DNA of 64,000 bases from NCBI GenBank assembly GCA_900079685.1, contig LT599019.1, forward strand, positions 670,014 through 734,013, given 5' to 3'. The notes under the pieces are model-generated. The model had not been told where the DNA came from. It did not search any database and was given only the letters and a program-made list of their open reading frames with translations. Below are positions 17,180 through 24,976 of the stretch, piece by piece; the stretch's first letter is position 1; each line of letters starts with the position of its first letter. The DNA comes from an uncultured delta proteobacterium. Its GTDB lineage: Bacteria > Desulfobacterota > Desulfovibrionia > Desulfovibrionales > Desulfovibrionaceae. The position numbers and the translations under genes were made by a program.

Positions 17180-17622
17180 GGGCACCTCTCCCGGAACCGC
17201 CGGGCCGCCCGGCGGCAGTTGCGCGCCCTGATGCGGCGCATTGCCTATGGCCGGAATCTAGCCCAAGGTACCGTGAAAAGCAATATGGAGAGTGAAAAAT
17301 TTTACCATTTTTTTTCTTTTTTTATCAAAATAAATAAGGGATTACCGCGCACCAATTTATATCATACTGATATTACTTATGTACAAAACTGACGAGTAAT
17401 TTCCACGATTTCTTGGGAATCCTCGCCTTTCAGTGAAAATAAGAAGCGATAATTATCGAATCTTTATTATATTTTTTTGTTTGCTGTTGCTTTTTTATGA
17501 AAATAACTGTAACAATTATTCACAGAATAAGTCTGGCCGCCGCGGCCACCTCTTTTCCACGGGCACTCGCTGCCCCGCTGTGCGTGCGAACCGCAAGAAC
17601 CTTTTAGACGACAGGAAACACC
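17180..17622. promoter_or_regulatory. Divergent otnK-otnC control region
   Basis: About 440 bp without a gene. From 17280 it is very AT-rich, in contrast to the flanks. It holds a perfect 12-bp palindrome CGATAATTATCG (17447-17458) and further AT-rich sequence suited to promoters of both genes. I see no regulator gene beside it and no obvious riboswitch. Confidence 0.5.
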
Positions 17623-18276
17623 ATGACGGAAAGCCGGCTTCGCGAGGAAATGGCGGCCTTGGGGGCCTCCTTGTTCAACAGGGGCTTCAGTTCGGGCAGC
17701 GGCGGCAATATGTCCGCGAAGCTTCCGGACGGCGCCATTTTGGCCACCCCCACCAATGCATCCCTCGGGCGCCTTGACCCGGCGCGGCTGTCCAAGGTCG
17801 CTGCCGACGGAACCCTTCTTTCGGGCGATCCTCCATCCAAGGAATGCGCGTTCCATATAAAGATCTACGAGGCGCGGCCCGAGTGCGGCGCGGTCGTGCA
17901 TTTGCACAGCACCTATGCCACGGGCCTGGCCTGCTGCCGGGACCTTGACGTAAACGACGTCCTGCGCCCGTTCACCCCGTATTATGTCATGAAGGTTGCG
18001 CCGCTGCCGCTTGTGCCATACTGTAAACCCGGCAGCCCGGAACTGGTGGCGGCCATTGCGGCGAAAGCGCGGGAGGCGAAGTGCCTGCTCCTTGCCAACC
18101 ACGGGCCCATTGTCACGGGGAAAACGTTGGAAGACGCCGTGAACATGGCCGAGGAACTGGAAGAGACCGCGAAACTGTTTTTCCTGCTGCGGGGGAGCGG
18201 CGTAAAAACGCGCTACCTCACCGGGGAAGAGATCCGGGAATTGGCGCCGGACAATAAAGAGCAACCGGCACCGTAG
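17623..18276 (+). CDS. otnC: 3-oxo-tetronate 4-phosphate decarboxylase
   Basis: A 217-residue class II aldolase/adducin-family enzyme. In the OtnK-OtnC pathway this family decarboxylates 3-oxo-tetronate 4-phosphate to dihydroxyacetone phosphate and CO2. Visible: the SSGSGGNMSAKL N-terminal substrate loop, a VVHLHSTYATGL motif whose HLH histidines bind zinc, and ANHGPIVTGKTLEDAVN with a further zinc His, followed by the conserved E-LEETAKL helix. The start at 17623 is the only ATG before the conserved N-terminus. The next gene follows after 9 bp, so the two are one transcription unit. L-fuculose-phosphate aldolase is an alternative family assignment, but the divergent OtnK favours OtnC. Confidence 0.87.
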   Translation: MTESRLREEMAALGASLFNRGFSSGSGGNMSAKLPDGAILATPTNASLGRLDPARLSKVAADGTLLSGDPPSKECAFHIKIYEARPECGAVVHLHSTYATGLACCRDLDVNDVLRPFTPYYVMKVAPLPLVPYCKPGSPELVAAIAAKAREAKCLLLANHGPIVTGKTLEDAVNMAEELEETAKLFFLLRGSGVKTRYLTGEEIRELAPDNKEQPAP

Positions 18277-18285
18277 GACTGTTTC

Positions 18286-18798
18286 ATGAAAGAAGATTCC
18301 CCCGCATACCCCATGACCGCCAGGGTCACCGACGCCATGATCGCCTACTATTCCGGCGACATGCGGCGCATTACGCATTTTCTTGCCGTGTACGGCTTTG
18401 CCAAAGCCATCGGCGAGTATGAGCAACTGGACGCCCCGACGCAGGAAATTCTGGAAATCGCCGCCCTGACCCACGATATCGGCATCAGGCCCAGCCTCGA
18501 AAAGTTTGGCAAGTCCAGCGCGGCCACCCAGCAGACAGAAGGGCCGCCCGCGGCCAGAGCCATGCTCGCGGCGCTGGGCTGCCCGGAAAACGTCATTGAC
18601 CGCGTCTGTTGGCTTATCAGCCGCCACCACACCTATGGGAACATTGAGGGGCGGGACTATCAAATCCTGGTGGAAGCCGATTTCCTCGTGAATATCACCG
18701 GCCGCGCCATGGAAGAAGGCACCATCCGCAAACTGAAAAAGAACATCTTCCGGACCGAAGCCGGACTGCGGTTCCTGGCCGCCATATACGGCGTATAG
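18286..18798 (+). CDS. HD-domain phosphohydrolase
   Basis: A 170-residue HD-superfamily protein. Metal-binding residues are H31 (RRITHFLAVYGFA), H63-D64 (ALTHDIG) and a later Asp in VEADFLVNITG; the SRHHTYGNIEGRDY segment supplies extra histidines, as in small YedJ/HDIG-type hydrolases. It lies 9 bp after otnC and probably shares its transcript. A link to tetronate-phosphate metabolism is only suggested by position; the substrate could equally be a nucleotide. A strong terminator follows. Confidence 0.75.
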   Translation: MKEDSPAYPMTARVTDAMIAYYSGDMRRITHFLAVYGFAKAIGEYEQLDAPTQEILEIAALTHDIGIRPSLEKFGKSSAATQQTEGPPAARAMLAALGCPENVIDRVCWLISRHHTYGNIEGRDYQILVEADFLVNITGRAMEEGTIRKLKKNIFRTEAGLRFLAAIYGV

Positions 18799-18813
18799 AA
18801 CGCGCCGCGCCAC

Positions 18814-18858
18814 AAACGCACAACGCCGGCGGAAAAACTCCGCCGGCGTCGTGCGTTT
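18814..18858. terminator. Bidirectional terminator
   Basis: A long stem AAACGCACAACGCCGGCGGA paired with TCCGCCGGCGTCGTGCGTTT (one mismatch), flanked by A-rich and T-rich ends. It separates the convergent HD-hydrolase and ferritin genes. Confidence 0.9.
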
Positions 18859-18874
18859 ATAATAATCCCGCCTC

Positions 18875-19390
18875 TTACGCGCCGGCCGCCTGGGTCGGGT
18901 CCACAAAGACTCTGGCGCCGAGTTCGCGGTCCATCATGAGCAGGCCCTGCCCTTCTCCCTTTATCAGTTTCAGGGCGTTCAGGATGTCGCCGAAGCTCTG
19001 TTCTTCCTCCACCTGCTCGGTAACGAACCAGGAAAGGAAAATCTGGGAGGCGTGGTCTTTTTCTTTCACCGCGAGGTCGGTCAGGTTGTTTATGGCGCCG
19101 GTGACGAATTTTTCGTGCGTCAACCCGGCCTCAAAGGCGGCCAGCGGGGTCTTCCAGGAAGCCGGGGGCGCGTCAATGGCTTTAAGTTCGATCATGCCGC
19201 CGCGGGAGAGCACGAAATCATACATTTTGGTGGCGTGCGTCACTTCTTCTTTCGCCTGGACGCGCATCCAGGTGGCAAAGCCGGGCATGCCCGCTTCCGC
19301 GAAGTAGGCCGACATGGAAAGATACATATACGCCGAATAGAATTCGTTCTTGATTTGCTCATTGAAAGCGGCCGTCATTTTTGCGTTCAT
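18875..19390 (-). CDS. ftnA: Non-heme ferritin
   Basis: A 171-residue bacterial ferritin that oxidises Fe(II) and stores the iron as a mineral in a 24-subunit shell in the cytoplasm. The four-helix bundle carries ferroxidase residues E16 (NEFYSAYMYL), E49 and H52 (AKEEVTHA), and the later Glu/Gln positions around VTEQVEEEQ. There is no haem-binding Met signature of bacterioferritin. An AAGGAAA site precedes the ATG. It is monocistronic, ended by the shared terminator. A Bfd-like [2Fe-2S] protein gene lies 1 kb away, which would fit electron delivery for iron release. Confidence 0.93.
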   Translation of the reverse strand: MNAKMTAAFNEQIKNEFYSAYMYLSMSAYFAEAGMPGFATWMRVQAKEEVTHATKMYDFVLSRGGMIELKAIDAPPASWKTPLAAFEAGLTHEKFVTGAINNLTDLAVKEKDHASQIFLSWFVTEQVEEEQSFGDILNALKLIKGEGQGLLMMDRELGARVFVDPTQAAGA

Positions 19391-19865
19391 TATCGTTTCC
19401 TTTGGTTCAGGGGGTTAGAGTAAAACCATCAGTCATGGTCAGTATATTCCCGCATACGCCGCCGCACGTCAACTGCATTCGGCGGAAGCGGGACAAGTAC
19501 CTGTTTACGCCGCATGCCGGAGCCGGACCGGTCTGCCCGGAGCCGCGCGCGGCGGATTTGCCCTCCCGCGTGTGAGGATTGCGGACTCCTTGCGCGGAAA
19601 GTTCATCGCAACATTAATAGGAATAATTACTATAAAGTATCTAACCTGGCAACAAAAATGATATTACTTATATATCAGCGGATAGATAAAGATTTCTCCC
19701 GCCACCATCATCCCATCCCGGACGGTGGAGGGCCGCAACAGCGCGCCGGAATGCCGCGCCCGCGAAGGCTATTGTGTTTCTTTTCTTTTTTCTATATGGA
19801 CCCCTTCATACGCCCCGAGGGGCGTACGCCCGTTCCCGGCAGGGGTCGGGCAAAAGCGAGGCGGT
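19391..19865. other. Intergenic region, ferritin to DUF486 gene
   Basis: Near the ferritin start there is a small inverted repeat ACCAT-N5-ATGGT (19425-19439). The middle (19610-19700) is AT-rich and promoter-like. At 19809-19826 lies a perfect hairpin TACGCCCC-GA-GGGGCGTA. Short open frames here lack ribosome sites and recognisable products. I see no coding gene and no clear Fur box. Confidence 0.5.
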
Positions 19866-20231
19866 ATGCAGCTACTCATGAACATGTCCATTCCCACGCC
19901 GGTTTTGGCGATCGGGCTTCTGCTTTGTTCCAATATTTTCATGACCGTTGCCTGGTACGGCCATTTGAAGTTCCCCACGGTTTCCCTCTGGATGGTCATC
20001 CTCATCAGCTGGGGCATCGCCTTTTTCGAATACTGCCTGCAAGTTCCGGCGAACCGCGCCGGGTACGGCTATTTCAGCGCGGCGGAGCTCAAAACCATCC
20101 AGGAAGTCATTTCCCTGACCGTGTTCATGGTGTTTTCGGTTCTGTATCTGGGCGAACCGCTGAAATGGAACTACGTGCTCGGCTTCGCCATGATTGTGGG
20201 GGCCGCTTTCGTCATCTTCCACGAGTGGTGA
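19866..20231 (+). CDS. DUF486 / DMT-like small membrane protein
   Basis: A 121-residue inner-membrane protein with four predicted transmembrane helices, of the DUF486 family related to the drug/metabolite transporter fold. Conserved features include LLCSNIFMTVAWYGHL in helix 1, SWGIAFFEYCLQVPANRAGY, and the C-terminal GFAMIVGAAFVIFHEW. Function is unknown for the family. ATG 19866 has a GAGG site; ATGs at 19878 and 19884 are alternatives. The stop codon falls inside an 18-bp tandem duplication. Confidence 0.82.
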   Translation: MQLLMNMSIPTPVLAIGLLLCSNIFMTVAWYGHLKFPTVSLWMVILISWGIAFFEYCLQVPANRAGYGYFSAAELKTIQEVISLTVFMVFSVLYLGEPLKWNYVLGFAMIVGAAFVIFHEW

Positions 20232-20255
20232 TGCCGGCACGAGTGGTGATGCCGG
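20220..20255 (+). repeat. 18-bp tandem duplication at a stop codon
   Basis: CACGAGTGGTGATGCCGG occurs twice head to tail (20220-20237, 20238-20255). The first copy contains the last codons and TGA stop of the DUF486 gene. A recent slippage duplication is the simplest explanation. Confidence 0.95.
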
Positions 20256-20355
20256 AAGGCCGCCGATGGACATCGCGCGGCAAGGGCTTTACACTGCTCT
20301 TTCCGTCCCGGCCAATCCGCCGGTGCGGATAAACCCCGGCGCAACGAGGAATTCC

Positions 20356-20583
20356 ATGCGTGAAGACGTCCCATTCGCCTGCCCCTGCTACGATGTCAGC
20401 GGCGAGGCCTTCCGCACGCTGATCCGGCAAGGCGTCACCGATGCGGCGGCGATCCAGAAGATGACCGGCGCCGGGCTCGGCTGCGGCATGTGCGAGGACC
20501 GGATGATGATGGTCATCCGGGAGACGATCCAGGAAGAACGGGCCGCCGCCGCGCCGGAAAAACGCGCGCCGCGCAAGCGCTGA
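20356..20583 (+). CDS. Bfd-like [2Fe-2S] protein
   Basis: A 75-residue protein with the BFD-like [2Fe-2S]-binding layout: Cys-x-Cys near the N-terminus (FACPCYDVS) and Cys-x2-Cys (GCGMCEDR) after the helix QGVTDAAAIQKMTGAGLG. In Pseudomonas, Bfd binds bacterioferritin and passes electrons to release stored iron; related domains also serve in NirB-type enzymes. The C-terminus is a Lys/Arg/Ala-rich tail. ATG 20356 has a good GAGGAA site. The ferritin gene 1 kb upstream is a possible partner, but this ferritin is not a haem bacterioferritin, so the partnership is inferred. Confidence 0.78.
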   Translation: MREDVPFACPCYDVSGEAFRTLIRQGVTDAAAIQKMTGAGLGCGMCEDRMMMVIRETIQEERAAAAPEKRAPRKR

Positions 20584-20670
20584 CCCGCCGGGCGATGCCG
20601 CCGGTCGCGGGAACGCGCCCGGTCCCGTTATGCCGGTTACCCGGCGTCATTTTTCCCAGGAGAACCTATT

Positions 20671-21471
20671 ATGATAACGACCGTCAGAGGGGCCGAGTGG
20701 TTCTATTCCGTGGAGGGGCAGGGAGATACCGTGCTCTTTCTGCACGGCGGGCTTGACGCCTCGGCCAACTATACCCGGCTGATCGCGGATCTGGCCGGTT
20801 CCTTCCGGGTTATCGCGGTGGACAGGCGCGGCCACGGCAGGTCCACGGACACGGACGCTCCCTACGACTACGCCCTCATGGCCGAGGAGGTTTACGAATT
20901 CACCCGGGCGCTCGGTCTCGGAAGATTCCATGCCATGGGATACAGCGACGGGGCCAACCTCGGCTTCCACCTGGCGAGCGACCACCCGGAGGCCGTCAAA
21001 AGCCTTGTCGCCGTATCCGGGAACTACACGGGATACGCGAACATGTCGCCGCAATGGCTGGAAATGCTCCCCCACCTGTCCGAAGCCTTCGCCCGGGAGC
21101 ACATGGCCAAGGCCGTGCAGCAGTATATGGAATTGAACCCCAGGCCGGATTTTTCCGCCTTTATGGCCAAGACAAGGGCCATCTGGACGGAGGAATTCGT
21201 CATTGCACCGGAAAAGCTGGCCGCCATCCAGGCGGACACCCTGCTCATCTGCGGGGACAGGGACATCATGCTGCCGGAACAGGCCATTGCCATGCGCGCG
21301 CTCATCCCGAACGCGTCGTTGCTGATGCTGCCGGATACCGGGCATACCATTTTCCAGGATTTCGCTTACAAAACCCCGGCAGTGGCCGCCGTGCCGATCA
21401 TCAGGGAATTCATCGCGAAGCGGAGCGGGGGGCTACCCTCGCCGCTACCCTGCGGGCGCGGCTACTCGTAG
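20671..21471 (+). CDS. Alpha/beta hydrolase
   Basis: A 266-residue serine hydrolase. The oxyanion loop HGG occurs in LFLHGGLDASANY, the nucleophile elbow is GYSDG (Ser near residue 92), the acid is in CGDRDIM, and the catalytic His is in DTGHTIF. An AGGAGA site sits at the right distance from ATG 20671. A carboxylesterase or C-C hydrolase role is possible; the substrate cannot be read from the sequence. The last 10 bp overlap the end of the convergent thiM gene, and the tail after residue 250 is low-complexity, suggesting the frame has been extended past an older stop. Confidence 0.85.
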   Translation: MITTVRGAEWFYSVEGQGDTVLFLHGGLDASANYTRLIADLAGSFRVIAVDRRGHGRSTDTDAPYDYALMAEEVYEFTRALGLGRFHAMGYSDGANLGFHLASDHPEAVKSLVAVSGNYTGYANMSPQWLEMLPHLSEAFAREHMAKAVQQYMELNPRPDFSAFMAKTRAIWTEEFVIAPEKLAAIQADTLLICGDRDIMLPEQAIAMRALIPNASLLMLPDTGHTIFQDFAYKTPAVAAVPIIREFIAKRSGGLPSPLPCGRGYS

Positions 21472-22280
21472 CTGATGACCGCGCCCTTCTCCAGCATGGC
21501 CTGATCCATCGCGTACAGGGCATCCAGAAAAAGGGGCCGGAACGACCCCGGCCCGGCCGCTTTCCGGGCGGCGGCAAACCCCGCCGCCGCCATCACGCTC
21601 ATGGCCGCGATGAGCGCCAGCATGCGGTCCCCGTTGCACACGCCGGCGAACGCGCCCGCGAGAGCGCTGGCCGAGCAGCCCATGCCGGTGACGCGGGGCA
21701 TGATCGCATCCCCCCCATGAATGAAACAAAGCCGCTCGCCGTCCGTCACAAGGTCGGTCTCGCCGCTGACGCTGACCGCGCAGCCGAATTGCCGGGCCAG
21801 GCTTTTGGCCGCTTCCACCGCGCTGGCCGAGGAGGCCGTGCTGTCCACGCCCTTGGTGCGGCCGCTGTGGCCGGCAAGGGTCAGTATTTCCGACGCGTTG
21901 CCCCGGAGCATGGCCGCCCTGCTCTTCTCCAGAAGCGCAAGGGCCGTGGCCGTGCGAAGGCGGCTGGCGCCGGCGCCCACCGGGTCGATGACGACCGGGA
22001 TATTCCGCGCGAGCGCCGTTTCCAGGGCCTTGTGCATGGAGGGGATGCTGTTCCTGCTCAGTGTGCCGATGTTCAGGACCAAAGCCGAGGCCAGGCCCGT
22101 GATCTCCTCCACCTCGTCCAGTTCGTGCGCCATGACCGGAGACGCCCCAATGGCGAGCAGCGCGTTGGCCGTAACCTCCATGACCACGAAATTGGTAATG
22201 TTGTGCACCAAAGGCGCCTGTTTGCGGAGCGCCTCAAGGCAATTCCAGACGTCTTGCAGGGTATATTGCGTATTTTTCAC
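21462..22280 (-). CDS. thiM: Hydroxyethylthiazole kinase
   Basis: A 272-residue ThiM. It phosphorylates 4-methyl-5-(2-hydroxyethyl)thiazole with ATP for thiamine salvage. Family motifs: PLVHNITNFVVMEVTANALLAIGASPVM at the N-terminus, VIDPVGAGASRLRT, RGNASEI, and the ATP-site region TGMGCSASALAGAF. Length is normal. It is transcribed away from the hybrid kinase and ends 10 bp inside the convergent hydrolase. The leader (22335-22373) holds an imperfect GGAATCC hairpin, but I do not see the conserved THI-element sequences of a TPP riboswitch. TenA, another thiamine-salvage enzyme, lies 6 kb away. Confidence 0.92.
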   Translation of the reverse strand: MKNTQYTLQDVWNCLEALRKQAPLVHNITNFVVMEVTANALLAIGASPVMAHELDEVEEITGLASALVLNIGTLSRNSIPSMHKALETALARNIPVVIDPVGAGASRLRTATALALLEKSRAAMLRGNASEILTLAGHSGRTKGVDSTASSASAVEAAKSLARQFGCAVSVSGETDLVTDGERLCFIHGGDAIMPRVTGMGCSASALAGAFAGVCNGDRMLALIAAMSVMAAAGFAAARKAAGPGSFRPLFLDALYAMDQAMLEKGAVISYE

Positions 22281-22446
22281 GTGATTTCCGGTAGTTCAAA
22301 TTTAAGGGATACCGCGCCGAGGGCGGCAAGCCAGGGAATCCTAGCCTTTTCTCCTGGAAAACAAAAGGATTCCGTTTACCTCCATATCCGCGCCGCCGAT
22401 CCTGAAATAGGGTGCAATACATATCTCCATGACAAACGAGATTTAT

Positions 22447-22478
22447 TTGCCATACAAAGAGTATATGGTATACTCTTT
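22447..22478 (+). promoter_or_regulatory. Promoter overlapping a 23-bp palindrome
   Basis: TTGCCA (22447-22452), 16 bp, then TATACT (22469-22474) makes a plausible sigma-70 promoter for the hybrid kinase at 22520. It overlaps a perfect palindrome, AAAGAGTATA-TGG-TATACTCTTT (22456-22478). The mirror copy can also give a -10 TATACT on the opposite strand towards thiM. It may be an operator for both divergent genes. Confidence 0.55.
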
Positions 22479-22519
22479 CATATTTCCAAAAAAGTTTTCA
22501 CCGACGGGAGGGGGACCCC

Positions 22520-24847
22520 GTGGCAGACGGCAACGACCGGGGAGAAAAACGGCAATGCAGTGCCATATGCAAACCCGCGCGTGATAAAAAGCAGCAGGAG
22601 CACAGGTGGTCGTTTTCCAGACAGCCGCGCTTTTCCAGCGCGGCAACCTGGGAGTGGGATATTGCCGCCGGTTTCTGCCATTATCCGCCGGAATGGTATC
22701 GCATGATCGGCGCGGAGGGCGCCGAACCCCGAAATTTCCAGAACTGGGCCTGGTGGTCCGGCCAGATGCACATGGACGACATGCCCGGCGTCCTTGAGGT
22801 GCACCGCCAGATTTTTGAAGGCAAGCTGGAGGAGGCGGAGGTCATCTACCGCCTGCGGCGGCCGGACGGGCGCTGGATACGCCTTTTGAACAGAGGCGTC
22901 GTCTCGCAATGGAAAGACGACGGCACGCCCGCCATCATGTCGGGCATCAGCATTGACATTTCGCATCTTGCCATGTCGCCGCCGCTGCCGGAAAACGGCG
23001 TCCCGCAGGCCGCCCCCCGAGCCTCTGTCCAGGGAATCTTCCCACCGTCCGCCGAGATCGCACCCGAGCCTCCGGAAGACCTCTCCCGGCTGAACAAACG
23101 CCGCCTGAGCGCCCTGTACCAGTTGGCCCAGATGGACAAAGCGTCCGAGGACGAAGTGCTGCATTTCGCCATGACCAGCATTTTGCAACTCACGGACAGC
23201 ACCAGGGGATTCATTTTCATTCCCGACCCGGAAGGCCCCAAGGGCAAAGGTCTTTTTTTCCTCTCACACGACAATTACAGGCACGCGAGCGATAAACAGC
23301 TTGCCGGAGACACTCTCCCGCCGGAGCTCGTGCCTCTTGTCGATTCCTCGAACCCCCTCGCCACGCGCCACCGCATCGTGAACGGCGACGGCATAACCCC
23401 CGTCAGTGTTCTCTTTGACAAAACCGCTCCCGTCATGCGGTACATCATCGCCCCCGGCCAGGAAGACGGCCGGACCGTGTGCCTGGCCGGGGTCTGCAAC
23501 AAAGCCTCGGATTACGACGAATCTGACCTGCGGCAAGTTGAAACCTTTGTCACCAATACCTGGCTTATCGTGCGCCGCCGACGCCACTTGCTCGAACTGC
23601 AGCGGGCCAAGGAAACCGCGGAAGCCGCCAGCAAGGCCAAGGACGAATTCATCGCCAACGTCAGCCATGAGTTACGCACGCCGCTCAACGGCGTCCTGAG
23701 CATGTTGCAGTTGCTGGAAGATTTCCCCATGACGGACCAGCAGAAGGAATTTTTACACACGGCCTGTCTTTCGGGCAACGCCCTGGTCCGCATCATTTCC
23801 GACATCCTTGATTTTTCGCGCATCGAATCCGGTAAAATGCTGCTGCTCAAGGAACCTCTGGATTTCAAGGCGTCCGTGCTCTCCGGCCTGCGACTGTTCC
23901 GCGAGGAGGCGGAGAAAAGCGGCCTGTCGTTCACCGCGGAAATGGACCCCGCCATTCCCGGTCTGTTGCAGGGGGATGATACCAGAATCCGCCAGATCGT
24001 GTTCAACCTTGTGAGCAATGCCCTCAAATTTACCAGGGAAGGCGGCATCACCGTGACCTGCTCCCTGGAGCCGGAGCAGCCGGAGGGCAAGACCGCGATC
24101 ATCCTCACGGTTACGGACACGGGAATAGGCATCCCCAAGGACAAGCAGAGCACGTTGTTCAACGCGTTTACCCAGGTGGACAGTTTCGCCTCCAAAAAGA
24201 CCCCCGGCACCGGCCTTGGCCTGAGCATCGTCAAACGGCTGGTGGCCATGATGGACGGGGATGTCCGGCTGGAAAGCGAGCCCGGAAAGGGGACGCGCGT
24301 TTCCTGCACCATTATGCTGGACAATGCAGCGGCGGGTCCGGGGCAAACCGCCGAGCCCGATCTCCCCGCCGGCGACCAGAACCGCGCCCCATTGCATATC
24401 CTTGTCGCCGAGGACGACGCCGTGGGACGCTTCGCCCTGCGGTCCTTCCTGCTCCGGAGCGGGCACAGGGCGGTGTGCGTGCAGAACGGCCGCCAGGCCC
24501 TGGAAGCGTTGCAGATCTATCCCTTTGACTGTCTTCTCACGGATATCCAGATGCCCGACATGGACGGCCTGGAACTGGCGCGGCGCATCCATGAAACCGA
24601 TTTCCGGGAATTTTCCCCCTCGGAGGAAGTGCGCGCCCTGGTCCGCGAGGCCTTTCCCGAGGCTCCGCAGATAACGGCGCCCGTTGACCCGGCAATGCCC
24701 ATCGTCGCCGTGAGCGCGCACACCATGGCCGGTGACAAGGAGCGCTTCCTGCAACAGGGCATCAACCATTATATCGCCAAGCCCATCGCCCTGCGCGAGC
24801 TGAACGCCGTCCTGGCGCTGGTGGAAAAACCGAACCGGAACGCGTAA
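22520..24847 (+). CDS. Hybrid sensor histidine kinase (PAS-GAF-HisKA-HATPase-REC)
   Basis: A 775-residue cytoplasmic hybrid kinase without transmembrane helices. The order is: PAS_3-like domain (about 40-155; WEWDIAAGFCHYPPEWYRMIG), a Pro-rich linker, GAF-like domain (about 195-355), HisKA with phospho-acceptor H383 in NVSHELRTPLNG, HATPase with N, G1 and G2 boxes (NLVSNALKFT, DTGIGIP, GTGLGLSIVKRL), then a receiver domain with D675 in TDIQMPDMDG. The receiver has about 25 extra residues (FREFSPSEEVRALVREAFPE region) before the MPIVAVSAHTM strand. The start is GTG 22520 behind GGGAGGGGG. A separate partner with an Hpt domain would be needed for output; none is adjacent. Confidence 0.92.
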   Translation: MADGNDRGEKRQCSAICKPARDKKQQEHRWSFSRQPRFSSAATWEWDIAAGFCHYPPEWYRMIGAEGAEPRNFQNWAWWSGQMHMDDMPGVLEVHRQIFEGKLEEAEVIYRLRRPDGRWIRLLNRGVVSQWKDDGTPAIMSGISIDISHLAMSPPLPENGVPQAAPRASVQGIFPPSAEIAPEPPEDLSRLNKRRLSALYQLAQMDKASEDEVLHFAMTSILQLTDSTRGFIFIPDPEGPKGKGLFFLSHDNYRHASDKQLAGDTLPPELVPLVDSSNPLATRHRIVNGDGITPVSVLFDKTAPVMRYIIAPGQEDGRTVCLAGVCNKASDYDESDLRQVETFVTNTWLIVRRRRHLLELQRAKETAEAASKAKDEFIANVSHELRTPLNGVLSMLQLLEDFPMTDQQKEFLHTACLSGNALVRIISDILDFSRIESGKMLLLKEPLDFKASVLSGLRLFREEAEKSGLSFTAEMDPAIPGLLQGDDTRIRQIVFNLVSNALKFTREGGITVTCSLEPEQPEGKTAIILTVTDTGIGIPKDKQSTLFNAFTQVDSFASKKTPGTGLGLSIVKRLVAMMDGDVRLESEPGKGTRVSCTIMLDNAAAGPGQTAEPDLPAGDQNRAPLHILVAEDDAVGRFALRSFLLRSGHRAVCVQNGRQALEALQIYPFDCLLTDIQMPDMDGLELARRIHETDFREFSPSEEVRALVREAFPEAPQITAPVDPAMPIVAVSAHTMAGDKERFLQQGINHYIAKPIALRELNAVLALVEKPNRNA

Positions 24848-24889
24848 GCCTGTTGCGCGGGGAAATAGCCGCTATTATTAAAGAAATGA

Positions 24890-24945
24890 TTGACGGCGAC
24901 GCGACCGTCCGGTATACGCCAATTCATACTAAACAAATATGAATT
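24890..24945 (+). promoter_or_regulatory. metY promoter and operator
   Basis: TTGACG (24890-24895), 17 bp, TATACG (24913-24918) is a well-spaced promoter. An inverted repeat AATTCATA-N9-TATGAATT (24921-24945) covers the expected start point. A repressor there would block initiation, fitting methionine or S-adenosyl-compound control. The motif is not the E. coli MetJ box. Confidence 0.55.
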
Positions 24946-24976
24946 ATGTATGCCGGATGCCGTAAGGAGGACTGCC

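Noticed and set aside
22281-22519. TPP riboswitch upstream of thiM
   Set aside because: Only an imperfect GGAATCC hairpin is seen; the conserved CUGAGA and GAACCUGAU-type elements are not present.
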